The notes under the pieces were generated by a model, which made no database searches, was not told the origin of the DNA, and saw nothing but the letters and a program-made list of their open reading frames with translations. The translations under genes were made by a program, and so were the position numbers. Positions 17,072-26,250 of a stretch of DNA of 64,000 nt are shown here, piece by piece. Within the stretch, counting starts at the first letter, position 1, and the number at the start of each line of letters is the position of its first letter. The stretch comes from Xanthobacteraceae bacterium. GTDB taxonomy: Bacteria > Pseudomonadota > Alphaproteobacteria > Rhizobiales > Xanthobacteraceae. The DNA is taken from assembly GCA_030041005.1 (NCBI GenBank), contig JASHOR010000102.1:1-64000 (forward strand), in the 5' to 3' direction.

Positions 17072-17629
17072 TCATTTCTTCCTGAACCGATCCAGGCTCA
17101 CGACCTCGCCGCCTTTTTCCGACGAGCCCTGTTGCATCGCCGCAGCGGGCGGCAAGGTATCTGGCTTTTTCGATTCCGCGGCCGGCGAAGGAGCGTGAGG
17201 CTTCTCAACCAGATGCAACCCAGGCTCCTCAACAGTCCTCGGCGCGCTCTCGGCTTCGCTCGCCGGCTCGCCCTCGATCGACTGGAACTGGAAGCCGAAT
17301 TGCACCGACGGATCCACGAAGGCCGTCACCGCTTCGAATGGCACGGTGAGCTTCTCCGCGACGCCGCCGAACGACAGGCCGACATCGAAGGCGTCTTCGC
17401 GCACGGCCAAGTCCCAGAACTGATGCTGCAGGATGATGGTCATCGTCTGCGGATATTGGGCGCGAATCCGGTCCGAAAGCCGTACGCCGGGCGCGCCAGT
17501 CGCAAACGTGATCTTGAAATGGTGATCGCCCGGCAAACCCTTCTGCGCGGCGTCGGCAAGCACCGTGCGCACCACGCCGCGCAAGGCGGCCTGGGCAAGA
17601 ATGTCGTAGCGGATCAGATCTTCAGACAT
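17072..17629 (-). CDS. sspB: SspB, alphaproteobacterial ClpXP adaptor
   Basis: 185 residues. The core (LIRYDILAQAALRGVVRTVLADA, GDHHFKITFATGAPGVRLSDRIRAQYP, MTIILQHQFWDLAVREDAF, LTVPFEAVTAFVDPSVQFGFQF) is the SspB beta-barrel that binds ssrA-tagged peptides. The variable acidic/proline linker ends in GGEVVSLDRFRKK, the ClpX-docking tail. ATG 17629 starts the conserved MSEDLIRYD; an upstream in-frame start adds 17 unrelated residues. It lies about 90 bases downstream of the tmRNA gene on the same strand, so the tagging RNA and the adaptor that delivers tagged proteins are neighbours. Confidence 0.93.
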   Translation of the reverse strand: MSEDLIRYDILAQAALRGVVRTVLADAAQKGLPGDHHFKITFATGAPGVRLSDRIRAQYPQTMTIILQHQFWDLAVREDAFDVGLSFGGVAEKLTVPFEAVTAFVDPSVQFGFQFQSIEGEPASEAESAPRTVEEPGLHLVEKPHAPSPAAESKKPDTLPPAAAMQQGSSEKGGEVVSLDRFRKK

Positions 17630-17719
17630 GTTGGATGACGGATGAAGAGGACGGGCGACGGGCGATATTGATGATATCACTCGATTCTGTCGTCTGCTAT
17701 CCGTCGTCCGTCCTCTGAA

Positions 17720-18108
17720 AAGTGGAGGCTTCTGTTGCCAGGTGCCTCCGAACCCCGCCTGGCGCTGCTAAGACGCCAGGGCTTTAATCGGTCTTTCGAG
17801 CTGCATTACGCAGCCAGAGCAACCGGAGCATAGTTGTCGTTGGCAACTATGAGTTTGGCCCGGTAACGGCGGAACCATGCCGAGCAAAAGCGCGCCCTTT
17901 ACGCCCTCGTCGATCCTGTTTCGACCCCGTAATCAGGGATCAGGTGATCAGGAGTCAGGGATCAGGAAGAATTTTCGTTTTAGCGTCCTGATGCCTGACT
18001 CCTGAAAACCCGACTCCTGGAATTGGTGGAGTCGCCGGGTACTGCCCCCGGGTCCGAAAGGTTTATTACGACGGCCATTTATCGCCATAGCCGGCTTGCG
18101 CCGGCACC
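17720..18108 (-). ncRNA. ssrA: Two-piece (circularly permuted) alphaproteobacterial tmRNA
   Basis: Read on the minus strand. The acceptor piece runs from about 18108 to 18025 and contains GGACCCGGGGGCAGTACCCG, ending CGACTCCACCA with an encoded CCA. An intervening segment (18024-17929, itself palindromic around TCAGGAGTCAGG) follows. The coding piece starts at 17928 with GGGGTCG, which pairs with CGACTCC of the acceptor piece into a 7-bp stem carrying the G3:U70 alanine signal. The tag frame at 17844-17806 encodes ANDNYAPVALAA and a TAA stop. The 3' end lies near 17720 in a GGAGGC/GCCTCC hairpin followed by TTTTC. A -10-like TATATT lies at 18118-18113. Exact piece ends are inferred. Confidence 0.92.
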
Positions 18109-18156
18109 GTTGAATATAGGGGCAAATGGTTGCCGAAAGAAGAGCGGAAAGCACCG

Positions 18157-18639
18157 ATGAAACTCATTTCCGGCGGACAATCGGGTGTCGACCGCGCCGT
18201 GCTCGACCTGGCGCTTGCCCGCGGCATCGCCTACGGCGGCTGGTGTCCGAAGGGCGGCTGGGCCGAGGATTGTCCCGACCCGCCGGGGTTGAAGGCGAAA
18301 TACCCGGATTTGCAGGAGACGCCGCTCGCCGATCCGGCGCAGCGCACCGAGTGGAACGTGCGCGACGCCGACGCCTGCCTGATCGTCGTCGGCGCCGCCG
18401 GGCGCGAAGTCTCCGCCGGAACGATGCTGGCAAGCGATCTGGCGCATCGTTATCGCAAGCCGCTCTACGTGGCCAACCTCGACGACGCCGACGTGCTCAA
18501 GCACGCCGGCCTCTGGCTCCGGGTGCAGCAGGCAAGGCATGGCGCCGCGCTCAAGCTTGCGGTCGGCGGTCCCCGCGAAAGCGAGGTCCCGGGAATTTAT
18601 CAGCGCGCGACGGCGTTCATTCGCGCGCTCATTGATTAG
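18157..18639 (+). CDS. Putative molybdenum carrier-type Rossmann protein
   Basis: 160 residues. The start MKLISGGQSGVDRAVLDLAL with GGWCPKGGWAEDCP and RTEWNVRDADACLIV is the pattern of the PF12694 'putative molybdenum carrier' family, related to the YpsA/LOG nucleotide-binding fold (GGQSGVDRAALD). VSAGTMLASDLAHRYRKPLYV continues the Rossmann core. Binding partner or substrate is unknown. ATG 18157 was chosen because GGAAAG lies 6 bases upstream; TTG 18130 is in frame. It is divergent from the tmRNA gene and shares its promoter region. Confidence 0.82.
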   Translation: MKLISGGQSGVDRAVLDLALARGIAYGGWCPKGGWAEDCPDPPGLKAKYPDLQETPLADPAQRTEWNVRDADACLIVVGAAGREVSAGTMLASDLAHRYRKPLYVANLDDADVLKHAGLWLRVQQARHGAALKLAVGGPRESEVPGIYQRATAFIRALID

Positions 18640-18828
18640 GAGCGCGGTCGAAGGATTGGGGGGTGATCGACTTCTGCTGAGTCCGATCCCCCCGCCGGAC
18701 CGCTATTGGCGACGATCCTTGCTTGCGTACGCTGCGCCGGCCGCACATTTGGCAGCGAGAGCCTGATCCGTTGAAGTGGAATCGATTGACTGTGCGGAAA
18801 ATGCCTTCGATCGCAGCGGCAGCCAAAA

Positions 18829-18858
18829 TTTCCGGGAAAATCGCGATTTTCTCGGAAA
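18829..18858. promoter_or_regulatory. 30-bp palindrome upstream of thyA
   Basis: A perfect 16-bp core GAAAATCGCGATTTTC (18836-18851) is extended after one unmatched base on each side by TTTCCG and CGGAAA. It has no T-run and sits about 110 bases before the thyA start, so an operator or protein-binding site is more likely than a terminator. The rest of 18640-18965 shows no gene. Confidence 0.5.
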
Positions 18859-18965
18859 GTAGCGACCTTTGCGATCGAAGGCGCGCCGAATCGCAGCCTT
18901 GGTTCTTTCCGACCGGAATCCGCTTTAAGATTACTCTGAGTCGGCTATAGGGGTAGGGCGAAGCC

Positions 18966-19760
18966 ATGCGCCAGTATCTCGATCTGATGGAACGCGTGCT
19001 CGAGGAGGGCGTGGAGAAGCGTGATCGCACCGGCGTGGGCACGCGGTCGATTTTCGGCCATCAGATGCGCTTCGATCTTTCCCGCGGCTTTCCGCTCGTC
19101 ACCACCAAAAAGCTGCACGTCAAATCCATCATCTACGAACTGCTCTGGTTTCTGCGTGGCGACACCAATGTCAAATATCTCAACGAACACGGCGTCACCA
19201 TCTGGGACGAATGGGCGGACGATGACGGCGACCTCGGCCCCGTTTACGGCCGGCAATGGCGGTCGTGGCCGGCGCCGGGCGGACGTCAGATCGATCAGAT
19301 TGCCAATGTCCTGGCTGAAATCCGCCGCAACCCGTCCTCGCGGCGGCTGATCGTGAGCGCGTGGAATCCGGCCGAGATCGACAACATGGCGCTGCCGCCT
19401 TGCCACTGCTTGTTCCAGTTCAACGTCGCCGAGGGCGCGTTGTCCTGCCAGCTTTATCAGCGCTCGGCCGACGTGTTTCTCGGCGTGCCCTTCAACATCG
19501 CGTCCTACGCGTTGTTGACGGCGGCGGTGGCGCACGTGACGGGCCTCAGGCCCGGCACCTTCGTTCACAGTTTCGGCGACGCGCATCTTTATTTGAATCA
19601 CATCGAGCAGGCGCGGCTGCAACTCACGCGTCAGCCGCGTCCGCTGCCGACGCTGCGGATCGATCCGGCTGCGAACGATCTGTTCGCGCTGCGCTACGAG
19701 GACTTCGTGCTCGAAGGCTACAATCCGCACCCCCATATCAGGGCCGCGGTCGCGGTTTAG
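18966..19760 (+). CDS. thyA: Thymidylate synthase
   Basis: 264 residues, exactly the length of the E. coli enzyme. It methylates dUMP to dTMP with methylenetetrahydrofolate. Motifs: [71 protein letters not shown], the catalytic cysteine in [10 protein letters not shown], and [19 protein letters not shown]. The dUMP-binding [15 protein letters not shown] is complete. It ends 31 bases before the convergent folA stop; the two enzymes share the folate cycle. Confidence 0.97.
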   Translation: MRQYLDLMERVLEEGVEKRDRTGVGTRSIFGHQMRFDLSRGFPLVTTKKLHVKSIIYELLWFLRGDTNVKYLNEHGVTIWDEWADDDGDLGPVYGRQWRSWPAPGGRQIDQIANVLAEIRRNPSSRRLIVSAWNPAEIDNMALPPCHCLFQFNVAEGALSCQLYQRSADVFLGVPFNIASYALLTAAVAHVTGLRPGTFVHSFGDAHLYLNHIEQARLQLTRQPRPLPTLRIDPAANDLFALRYEDFVLEGYNPHPHIRAAVAV

Positions 19761-19791
19761 CGCCTCCGATTCTCCTTCAAGCGCGCGGATT

Positions 19792-20535
19792 CTACGGCTG
19801 GAACAAGCGATATTGGTAGGCAACCTTGATGGGCCGCTCGGGCGACGCGAGCCTGGCACGATCGAACGCATCGAACTGCCGTGCAAGCCAATGCTTTTTG
19901 GCCTGTGATTCGGTCGGGCCGTCATCGACCTCGATCGAGCGGACAAGCTTGGCCTTCCGTTCGAGCACCGTAAACCTGGACGGGTAATCGTCACCGGAGC
20001 CGGAAGGCAAAAGCTGTGATTCCAGCGTTCGCCACTGGCGAGGATCGAGGTCGTATTCAAAGACGGTATCATTTGGCTCCCGGCGGATTGCCTCTCCCGT
20101 GAGCACCTCGGTCAGATAGACCTTGTTGCAAAGATCGCCGAACGCCCGGTACATCTCGGCTCCGCCGATGACGAACACATCGGATTGATCCTTGGCAACC
20201 GACATCACGTCGGCAAAGAACAGCGCGCTTTCGCAATCCTCCGCCCAAATCCGCATCGTTTCCCCGTCCTCCCAGATGCTGCTGCCATCATCGAACTTGG
20301 CCGTGCGCGACAGGATTATGTTCACGCGTTGCGGAAGGGGACGCCCGACCGAGACGTAGGTTCTTCTCCCCATGATGATGACGTGATGGAGCGTTATCGC
20401 CTTGAAGCGTTGCAGATCGCTGCGCAGGCGCCAGGGCAGCGTGTTGTCGCGGCCGATGATGCCATCGGGCCAACTGCGGGCCACGACGTAGGAAATTGAC
20501 GGCAGCTCGATTTGCACCGGACCGGGCCCTCGCAT
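19792..20535 (-). CDS. folA: Dihydrofolate reductase with a C-terminal extension
   Basis: 247 residues, against about 160-175 for ordinary FolA. It reduces dihydrofolate to tetrahydrofolate with NADPH. The DHFR core is clear: VVARSWPDGIIGRDNTLPWRLRSDLQRFKAIT (acidic catalytic residue in SDLQRF), HVIIMGRRTYVSVGRPLPQRVNIILSR, and VFVIGGAEMYRAF. After residue about 180 an extra 60-70 residues (KLVRSIEVDDGPTESQAK and IKVAYQYRLFQP) match nothing I know. A remote possibility is a diverged RibD-like or plant-style DHFR. Start uncertain: a shorter N-terminus before SISYVVARS is possible. Its place next to thyA supports the folate role. Confidence 0.88.
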   Translation of the reverse strand: MRGPGPVQIELPSISYVVARSWPDGIIGRDNTLPWRLRSDLQRFKAITLHHVIIMGRRTYVSVGRPLPQRVNIILSRTAKFDDGSSIWEDGETMRIWAEDCESALFFADVMSVAKDQSDVFVIGGAEMYRAFGDLCNKVYLTEVLTGEAIRREPNDTVFEYDLDPRQWRTLESQLLPSGSGDDYPSRFTVLERKAKLVRSIEVDDGPTESQAKKHWLARQFDAFDRARLASPERPIKVAYQYRLFQP

Positions 20536-20757
20536 AAATGCGCCGGCGGCACGATATCGGGCCCGTGGCGCCCTCTACAAGCTGCTCCGTCGGCCGGAAC
20601 ACGGCAGCCGCGCTCGCTTTCCATTGCGCGCCGGACCGACTACCCTGCCGCCCGTCCGCAACGCACGCTACGTTGCAACAGATGCCGCAGTCCCCTATAT
20701 CCCCGCGGAGCCGGGGCGGCGCGGCGGCCGGTTCGCCGGCATTCAGGAGAGAATTTG

Positions 20758-21876
20758 ATGCCGTGGAGCAACCAGCCGGGGGGCCCCTGGAGTTCGGGGC
20801 CGCGCGGGCCTTGGGGCTCGGGTCCGCAGCAGCAGGGTCCGCGGCCGCCCGATCTCGAGGAATTCCTGCGCCGCGGCCAGGACAAGCTGCGCCGCCTCCT
20901 GCCCGGCAATTTCGGCAACCGCTGGATCGCGTTGATCGCGCTCGTGGCCGTCGCGTTGTGGGGATTCTCCGGCTTCTTCCGCGTCGAGCCCGACGAGGTT
21001 GGCGTCGTGCTGCGGTTCGGAAAATATGTCCGCCAGGTGCAGCCCGGCCTCAATTATCATTTGCCGTACCCCATCGAGACCGCGCTCACGCCGCCGGCAC
21101 TGCGGGTGAACAAGACCGACGTCGGCATGCGCCTGACCGCGAACGGCGAAGCCGACGTTCCCGAGGAAAGCCTGATGCTGACGGGTGACGAGAATATCGT
21201 CGACGTCGACTTCTCGGTGCTGTGGAAGGTCAAGCCGGATGGCATCGGCGATTATCTGTTCAACCTGCAGAACCCCGAAGGCACGGTGAAGGCGGTGGCC
21301 GAGAGCGCCATGCGCGAGGTGATCGGCCGTTCAAACATCCAGCCGGTGCTGACCGGCGCGCGGCAGACCATCGAGACGGCGGTTTTGGACCTGATGCAGA
21401 AGACGCTCGACTCGTATCATGCCGGCATTTTGGTGCTGCAGGTCCAGCTCCAGAAGGTCGATCCGCCGGCGCAGGTGATCGACTCGTTCCGCGATGTGCA
21501 GGCCGCCCAATCGGATCTCGTGCGCCTGCAGAACGAGGCGCAGACCTATGCGAATCGGGTCGTGCCGGTGGCGAAGGGGCGTGCCGCCAAAATCATTCAG
21601 GACGCCGATGCCTATCGCGCGCAGGTGATCGCCAACGCCAAGGGGCAAAGTTCGCGCTTTCTGCAGGTTTACGATCAATACAAGAAGGCGCCCGATGTGA
21701 TTCGCCAGCGCATCTATCTCGATACGATGGAACGTATCCTGGCCGGGACCAACAAGACATTCATCGATACCGGAGCGCACAGTCCGGGCGTGGTGCCTTA
21801 TCTGCCGCTCAACGAGCTCGCCAAGTCGCATCCCGCGCCGCCGGCCAGCGCCTCACCGACGGGAACCAAGCCATGA
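20758..21876 (+). CDS. hflK: HflK, FtsH protease modulator
   Basis: 372 residues. A glycine/proline-rich cytoplasmic head (PWSNQPGGPWSSGPRGPWG) is followed by one membrane helix (IALIALVAVALWGFSGFFRV) and a Band 7/SPFH domain (VEPDEVGVVLRFGKYVRQVQPGLNYHLPYPIE). The coiled region ends LPLNELAKSHP. With HflC it forms a large periplasmic complex that surrounds the membrane protease FtsH. ATG 20758 has AGGAGA 7 bases upstream. The stop overlaps the hflC start by four bases (ATGA). Order hflK, hflC, degP is the usual one. Confidence 0.95.
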   Translation: MPWSNQPGGPWSSGPRGPWGSGPQQQGPRPPDLEEFLRRGQDKLRRLLPGNFGNRWIALIALVAVALWGFSGFFRVEPDEVGVVLRFGKYVRQVQPGLNYHLPYPIETALTPPALRVNKTDVGMRLTANGEADVPEESLMLTGDENIVDVDFSVLWKVKPDGIGDYLFNLQNPEGTVKAVAESAMREVIGRSNIQPVLTGARQTIETAVLDLMQKTLDSYHAGILVLQVQLQKVDPPAQVIDSFRDVQAAQSDLVRLQNEAQTYANRVVPVAKGRAAKIIQDADAYRAQVIANAKGQSSRFLQVYDQYKKAPDVIRQRIYLDTMERILAGTNKTFIDTGAHSPGVVPYLPLNELAKSHPAPPASASPTGTKP

Positions 21877-22889
21877 GACCGGGCCTTACCGGCGGTGTCA
21901 TCGCCGTCATTCTGCTCATCGCAGTGGTCGTCGGTTATGGGACGTTTTTCACCGTCGACCAGACCAGCCAAGCGCTCGTGGTGCGGCTCGGAAAGCCGAT
22001 CCGCGTCATCACCCAGCCGGGACTTAACATCAAAGTGCCGTTCATCGACAGCGTGATCTACATCGACAAGCGCATTCTCGCCGTCGAATCGCCGTCTCAG
22101 GAGGTGATTGCCGCAAGCGAGGACAACTCCAACCTCGGCGCCCAGGCCGGAGAACGGTTGGTGGTCGACGCCTTTGCCCGCTACCGCATCGCCGATCCGC
22201 TCAAATTCTATCAGACGGTCGGTCCGGTCGGCGCCAAGTCGCAACTGGCCGTCATGCTGAATTCGACGTTGCGGCAGGTGCTGGGCCAGGCGACGCTCGC
22301 CGACGCGGTGCGCAACAAGCGCGAAGAACTGATGGGACAAATGCGCCGTCTGCTGGATCAGAAGGCTCACGATTTCGGCATCCACGTGATTGACGTTCGT
22401 ATCCGCCGCGCCGACCTGCCGGAGCAGAACAGCCAGGCGATCTATCAGCGCATGCAGACGGAGCGCCAGCGCGAGGCGGCCGAGTTCCGCGCCGAAGGCA
22501 GCCAGAAGGCGCAAGAGATCAGGGCGAGGGCCGACCGCGATGTCACGGTCATCATAGCGGACGCGAATTCGAGCGCGGAGACCATCCGCGGGCAGGGCGA
22601 CGCCGAAAGCAACGCCATCTTCGCCAAGGCCTATGGGCAAGACCCGGGCTTTTTCGCCTTCTATCGCTCGATGCGGGCTTACCAACACAGCATGCAGCAC
22701 GACAACACCAATCTGGTGCTGGGACCGGAATCCGATTTCTTTCGCTATTTCGGCAATCCGTCCGGACGTGAACCGGTGCAGGCGGGCGTAACGCCGTCAC
22801 CCAGCCAACCAGCCGCGCGAACCGGCGCCTTGCCCGCGGTTCCCGGAGGCGCGGATGCGCGGGCTGCTGCCGTCGTGCCGCAAAAATAA
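21873..22889 (+). CDS. hflC: HflC, FtsH protease modulator
   Basis: 338 residues. N-terminal membrane anchor (GGVIAVILLIAVVVGYGTFFTV) and SPFH domain (VDQTSQALVVRLGKPIRVI, PGLNIKVPFIDSVIYIDKRIL, DAFARYRIADPLKFYQTVG). The helical AAEFRAEGSQKAQEIRARAD stretch and ESDFFRYFGNP end are typical. A disordered proline/alanine tail of about 45 residues follows. It is the partner of HflK and translationally coupled to it. A degenerate copy of the two-hairpin repeat begins about 48 bases after its stop, between hflC and the protease gene. Confidence 0.95.
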   Translation: MRPGLTGGVIAVILLIAVVVGYGTFFTVDQTSQALVVRLGKPIRVITQPGLNIKVPFIDSVIYIDKRILAVESPSQEVIAASEDNSNLGAQAGERLVVDAFARYRIADPLKFYQTVGPVGAKSQLAVMLNSTLRQVLGQATLADAVRNKREELMGQMRRLLDQKAHDFGIHVIDVRIRRADLPEQNSQAIYQRMQTERQREAAEFRAEGSQKAQEIRARADRDVTVIIADANSSAETIRGQGDAESNAIFAKAYGQDPGFFAFYRSMRAYQHSMQHDNTNLVLGPESDFFRYFGNPSGREPVQAGVTPSPSQPAARTGALPAVPGGADARAAAVVPQK

Positions 22890-22936
22890 ACGTTGCCGGT
22901 TTGGAACCGGCAACGGCGTGCGCCGAGCTGCACCTC

Positions 22937-23092
22937 GCGTCCGATTGCGGGTTCGCATCATTGCGCGGCGCCCGCGTCGGCCGGTTTCGGACCGAAGGGC
23001 ACCGGCAACTTATTGATCTCGTGTGGGTTTGGTTCAGAAATCGGCATGACCGGTTGACCACAAGAGTAATGCGGACTTCTGAACCGCGACGC
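22937..23092 (-). repeat. Degenerate copy of the two-hairpin repeat (B-linker-A)
   Basis: Hairpin B (22937-23002) is badly eroded: GATTGCGGGTTCGCATCATT keeps one arm but the other reads GGTTTCGGACC. The linker CAACTTATTGATCTC is perfect. Hairpin A (23021-23092; GGTTCAGAAATC...GACTTCTGAACC) is mostly kept. The intact linker among decayed stems shows that it is part of the element. The rest of 22890-23291 has no gene. Confidence 0.8.
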
Positions 23093-23291
23093 TGGCCGAG
23101 GCACAAAAACTCTATGATTTGTTTACGGGCGCGAGCGTTGTCGTCGCCGGAACGGAGAGCAGATCGAAAGCGAGTCGCTTTTCCGCCTAAAATCTCCGGT
23201 TCCTTATGACTGTCTTGGCCGGTTATTTCCTTGCGTCCCGAACGGGACGGGAGCACGCTGGTAAATGAGGCTTTCCAGGAGCGCTGACACC

Positions 23292-24824
23292 ATGTCTCGC
23301 CGTTTTTTCTTTGGTTATTTCCATCGCGCCGTGCGCTGCGATGCGACGATCGTTGCGCTCGCGGCGGCGATCATGATCCTGCCGACGGCGGCGGCTGACG
23401 CGGCGACTGCGGCGACTGCGGCGGCTCCAGCCGCCACCGTGCGCGGACCGCAGAACATCGCCGACGTTGCCGAGCAGGTGATCGGCGCCGTCGTCAACGT
23501 GTCCACCTCGCAGAAGGTCGACCCGCACATTGGCGATATCCCCGATCTGCCGCCCGGCTCGCCGATGGAGAAGTTCTTTCAGGACTTCTTCAAGCATCAC
23601 AGAGGCGAAGATGGCGATTCGGATGAACCGCGGCGCATCAACTCGCTCGGTTCCGGCTTCATCATCGATCCGGCCGGCCTGATCGTCACCAACAATCACG
23701 TCATCGACGGCGCTGACGAGATCAATGTCATTCTCAACGACGGGACCAAGCTCAAGGCGGATCTGGTCGGTAAGGATGCCAAGAGCGATCTCGCGCTGCT
23801 GCGCGTGCACTACGACAGGCCGCTCAAGTTCGTGAAGTTCGGCGACTCCGACAGGGTGCGGCTTGGCGAGTGGGTGATCGCCATCGGCAACCCGTTCAGC
23901 CTCGGCGGCACCGTGACCGCCGGCATCGTGTCGGCGCGGCATCGCGACATCAATTCGGGGCCGTACGACAACTACATACAGACGGATGCGCCCATCAATC
24001 GCGGCAATTCGGGCGGCCCGTTGTTCGACCTCAACGGCGAGGTGATCGGCATCAACACCGCGATCATTTCGCCTTCCGGCGGCTCGATCGGAATTGGTTT
24101 TGCGATACCCTCGGACAGCGCGGTGCCGATCATCAGTCAGCTACAGAAATACGGCGAGGCAAGGCGCGGCTGGCTCGGCGTGCGCATCCAGGAGGTGACT
24201 CCAGAACTTGCCGACAGCCTCGGCATCGGCACCGTGCGCGGCGCGCTCGTCGCCGGCGTCGACGACAAGGGTCCGGCGAAGCCCGGCGGCATCAAGCCGG
24301 GCGACGTCATCGTCAAGTTCGACGGTCACGACGTCAAAGAAATGCGTGATCTGCCGCTGATCGTTGCCGACACGCCGGTCGGCAAGCAGGTCGACGTTGT
24401 CGTTATCCGTCAGGGCAAGCAAGAGACCCACACGGTGCAGGTCGGCCGCCTCAAGGACGACGAGAAGGTGGCCGAGGCGGAGACAAAGAAGGAAAGCTTG
24501 CCGGAGCACAAATCCGTCGTGCAGAAGACGCTGGGGCTCGAATTGTCGAGCCTCACCCAGGACATGCGGAAGAAGTTCAATATCCGCGACAGCGTCAAGG
24601 GCGTGCTGGTTACCGGCGTCGATCCCGGCGCGGCCAGCGATGTGCCGGACAAGCACCTCTCGGCCGGCGATGTGATCGAGCAAGTGCAATATCAGGCGGT
24701 CGGCACGCCGGCCGATCTGCAGAAGCGTGTCAACGAACTCAAGTCCCAGGGCAAGAAGGTCGCGGTGCTGCTGGTCTCGAACGGAGACGGCGAGACGCGC
24801 TTCGTGGCGCTCACCTTGAATTGA
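23292..24824 (+). CDS. DegP/HtrA-type periplasmic serine protease
   Basis: 510 residues. The signal peptide (FHRAVRCDATIVALAAAIMILPTAAADA) is followed by a trypsin-like domain with the full triad: His in TNNHVIDGAD, Asp in KSDLALLRV, Ser in GNSGGPLFD. Two PDZ domains follow (GWLGVRIQEVTPELADSLG; GVLVTGVDPGAASDVPD). This is the DegP/Do family that degrades misfolded envelope proteins. A charged KESLPEHKS stretch links the PDZ domains. ATG 23292 has AGGAG 10 bases upstream; ATG 23265 is in frame and possible. It follows hflKC, as in many alphaproteobacteria (sometimes called degP or mucD). Confidence 0.93.
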   Translation: MSRRFFFGYFHRAVRCDATIVALAAAIMILPTAAADAATAATAAAPAATVRGPQNIADVAEQVIGAVVNVSTSQKVDPHIGDIPDLPPGSPMEKFFQDFFKHHRGEDGDSDEPRRINSLGSGFIIDPAGLIVTNNHVIDGADEINVILNDGTKLKADLVGKDAKSDLALLRVHYDRPLKFVKFGDSDRVRLGEWVIAIGNPFSLGGTVTAGIVSARHRDINSGPYDNYIQTDAPINRGNSGGPLFDLNGEVIGINTAIISPSGGSIGIGFAIPSDSAVPIISQLQKYGEARRGWLGVRIQEVTPELADSLGIGTVRGALVAGVDDKGPAKPGGIKPGDVIVKFDGHDVKEMRDLPLIVADTPVGKQVDVVVIRQGKQETHTVQVGRLKDDEKVAEAETKKESLPEHKSVVQKTLGLELSSLTQDMRKKFNIRDSVKGVLVTGVDPGAASDVPDKHLSAGDVIEQVQYQAVGTPADLQKRVNELKSQGKKVAVLLVSNGDGETRFVALTLN

Positions 24825-24931
24825 TCGCAGACACGAAGCCGGCGTAAGCCGAGCGACATGCGGGAAACGGCCTCGATGGCCGCGGCCGCGCTTCGCTGTT
24901 CATCTTGGCGCTGACCCGGGCCGCGTCAACC

Positions 24932-26161
24932 TCAATCCAACACGTGGCTCACCAGGCCGTCGGCGAGCTTCGGCTCGAACCATGTCGATTTGGGCGGCAT
25001 GATCGCGCCGGCGTCGGCGACCGCCATGAGGTCGTGCATCTGCGTTGGGAACAGCGCGAAGGCGATCACCATCGCGCCGGATGAAACCAGCCGCTCAAGC
25101 TCTTCGAGCCCGCGACCGCCGCCGACAAAGTCGATGCGCTTGTCGGTGCGCGGGTCGATGACGCCGAAGATCGGCTCGATGATGTTGCGCGTCAAAAGCG
25201 TGATCGGCAAACGGCTGATCGGGTCGCCGTCCTGCAGCACGTCCGTCGCATCGCCGCGGAGGGCAAGGCGATACCAGCGTCCATCGAGATACATGCCGAG
25301 GTCAGTGGTGCGATCCGGCCGCACCGCCCGCCCGCTCGGCTCGACCGAATAAAGCTGCCGCAGTTCCTCAAGCAGCGCCTCCGGGGTGCGGCCGTTCAAG
25401 TCCCGCAGCACGCGATTGTAGTCGAGGATGGTCATCTCCGCCTGCGGAAACAGTACGGCGAGGAAATAGCCGGCCGCGCCGTCGCCGCCGCGTCCGTTGG
25501 CGACGCGCCGCGCCGCCGCGGCGCGGTGATGGCCGTCGGCGATGTACAGCGCCGGCAATGCGCTCACCGCTTGCGTCAGTCTTTCGATCTTCGCCGCGTC
25601 GCCGACCGGCCAAAGCTGATGACGCACGCCGTCGGCGGCCGTCACGTCCGCCGCTGCGGCGCCGCCGGTTTCGCGCGCGAGCATGGCGTCGATCTCCGGC
25701 GACGTTGGATAGGCGAGCATGACCGGGCCGGTCTGCGCGTTGACCGCCTCGATCTGGCGCACGCGGTCGTCCTCCTTGGCCGGCGTTGTCAGCTCATGCT
25801 TGCGGATGCGATTCTTCTCGTATGCCGCAAGCGAAGCGACGGTTGCGAGCCCGGTCTGCGCATGGCCGCGCCAGGTCAGCCGATACACGTAGTAGCAAGG
25901 TTTCTCGTCGCGGATCAGAACGCCGGCGGCGATCATGCGCCGCAGATTGTCGGCAGCCTTGGCGTAAACCGCGCCGTCGTAAGGATCGGTCGAGGGCGGC
26001 AGGTCGATCTCGGCCTTGGAGACGTGGAGGAAGCTCCAGGGTTTGCCTTGGGCGCGCTGGCGCGCCTCCGCGCTCGAGAGCACGTCATAGGGCGGCGCCA
26101 GCACTTCCGCGGCCCGCCCCGACGCCGGCCGCAGGGCCCGAAAGGGTCTTATCAAGCTCAC
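24932..26161 (-). CDS. DUF1015 domain protein
   Basis: 409 residues covering the whole DUF1015 (COG4198) family: [31 protein letters not shown] at the start, [44 protein letters not shown], and [18 protein letters not shown] in the middle. The end has [32 protein letters not shown]. The conserved HELT and DGHHR histidines suggest metal or phosphate chemistry, but no reaction is established to my knowledge. It is convergent with the DegP-type gene and divergent from miaA, so it is probably a single-gene unit. Confidence 0.88.
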   Translation of the reverse strand: MSLIRPFRALRPASGRAAEVLAPPYDVLSSAEARQRAQGKPWSFLHVSKAEIDLPPSTDPYDGAVYAKAADNLRRMIAAGVLIRDEKPCYYVYRLTWRGHAQTGLATVASLAAYEKNRIRKHELTTPAKEDDRVRQIEAVNAQTGPVMLAYPTSPEIDAMLARETGGAAAADVTAADGVRHQLWPVGDAAKIERLTQAVSALPALYIADGHHRAAAARRVANGRGGDGAAGYFLAVLFPQAEMTILDYNRVLRDLNGRTPEALLEELRQLYSVEPSGRAVRPDRTTDLGMYLDGRWYRLALRGDATDVLQDGDPISRLPITLLTRNIIEPIFGVIDPRTDKRIDFVGGGRGLEELERLVSSGAMVIAFALFPTQMHDLMAVADAGAIMPPKSTWFEPKLADGLVSHVLD

Positions 26162-26250
26162 GTAGCCTCACTCGTGGGATTCGCGCTTGGACGCGGATCA
26201 TGCACCCCTTGCGAGTTTTAATTCGCCCGAAAACGCACTACGTCAACCCC

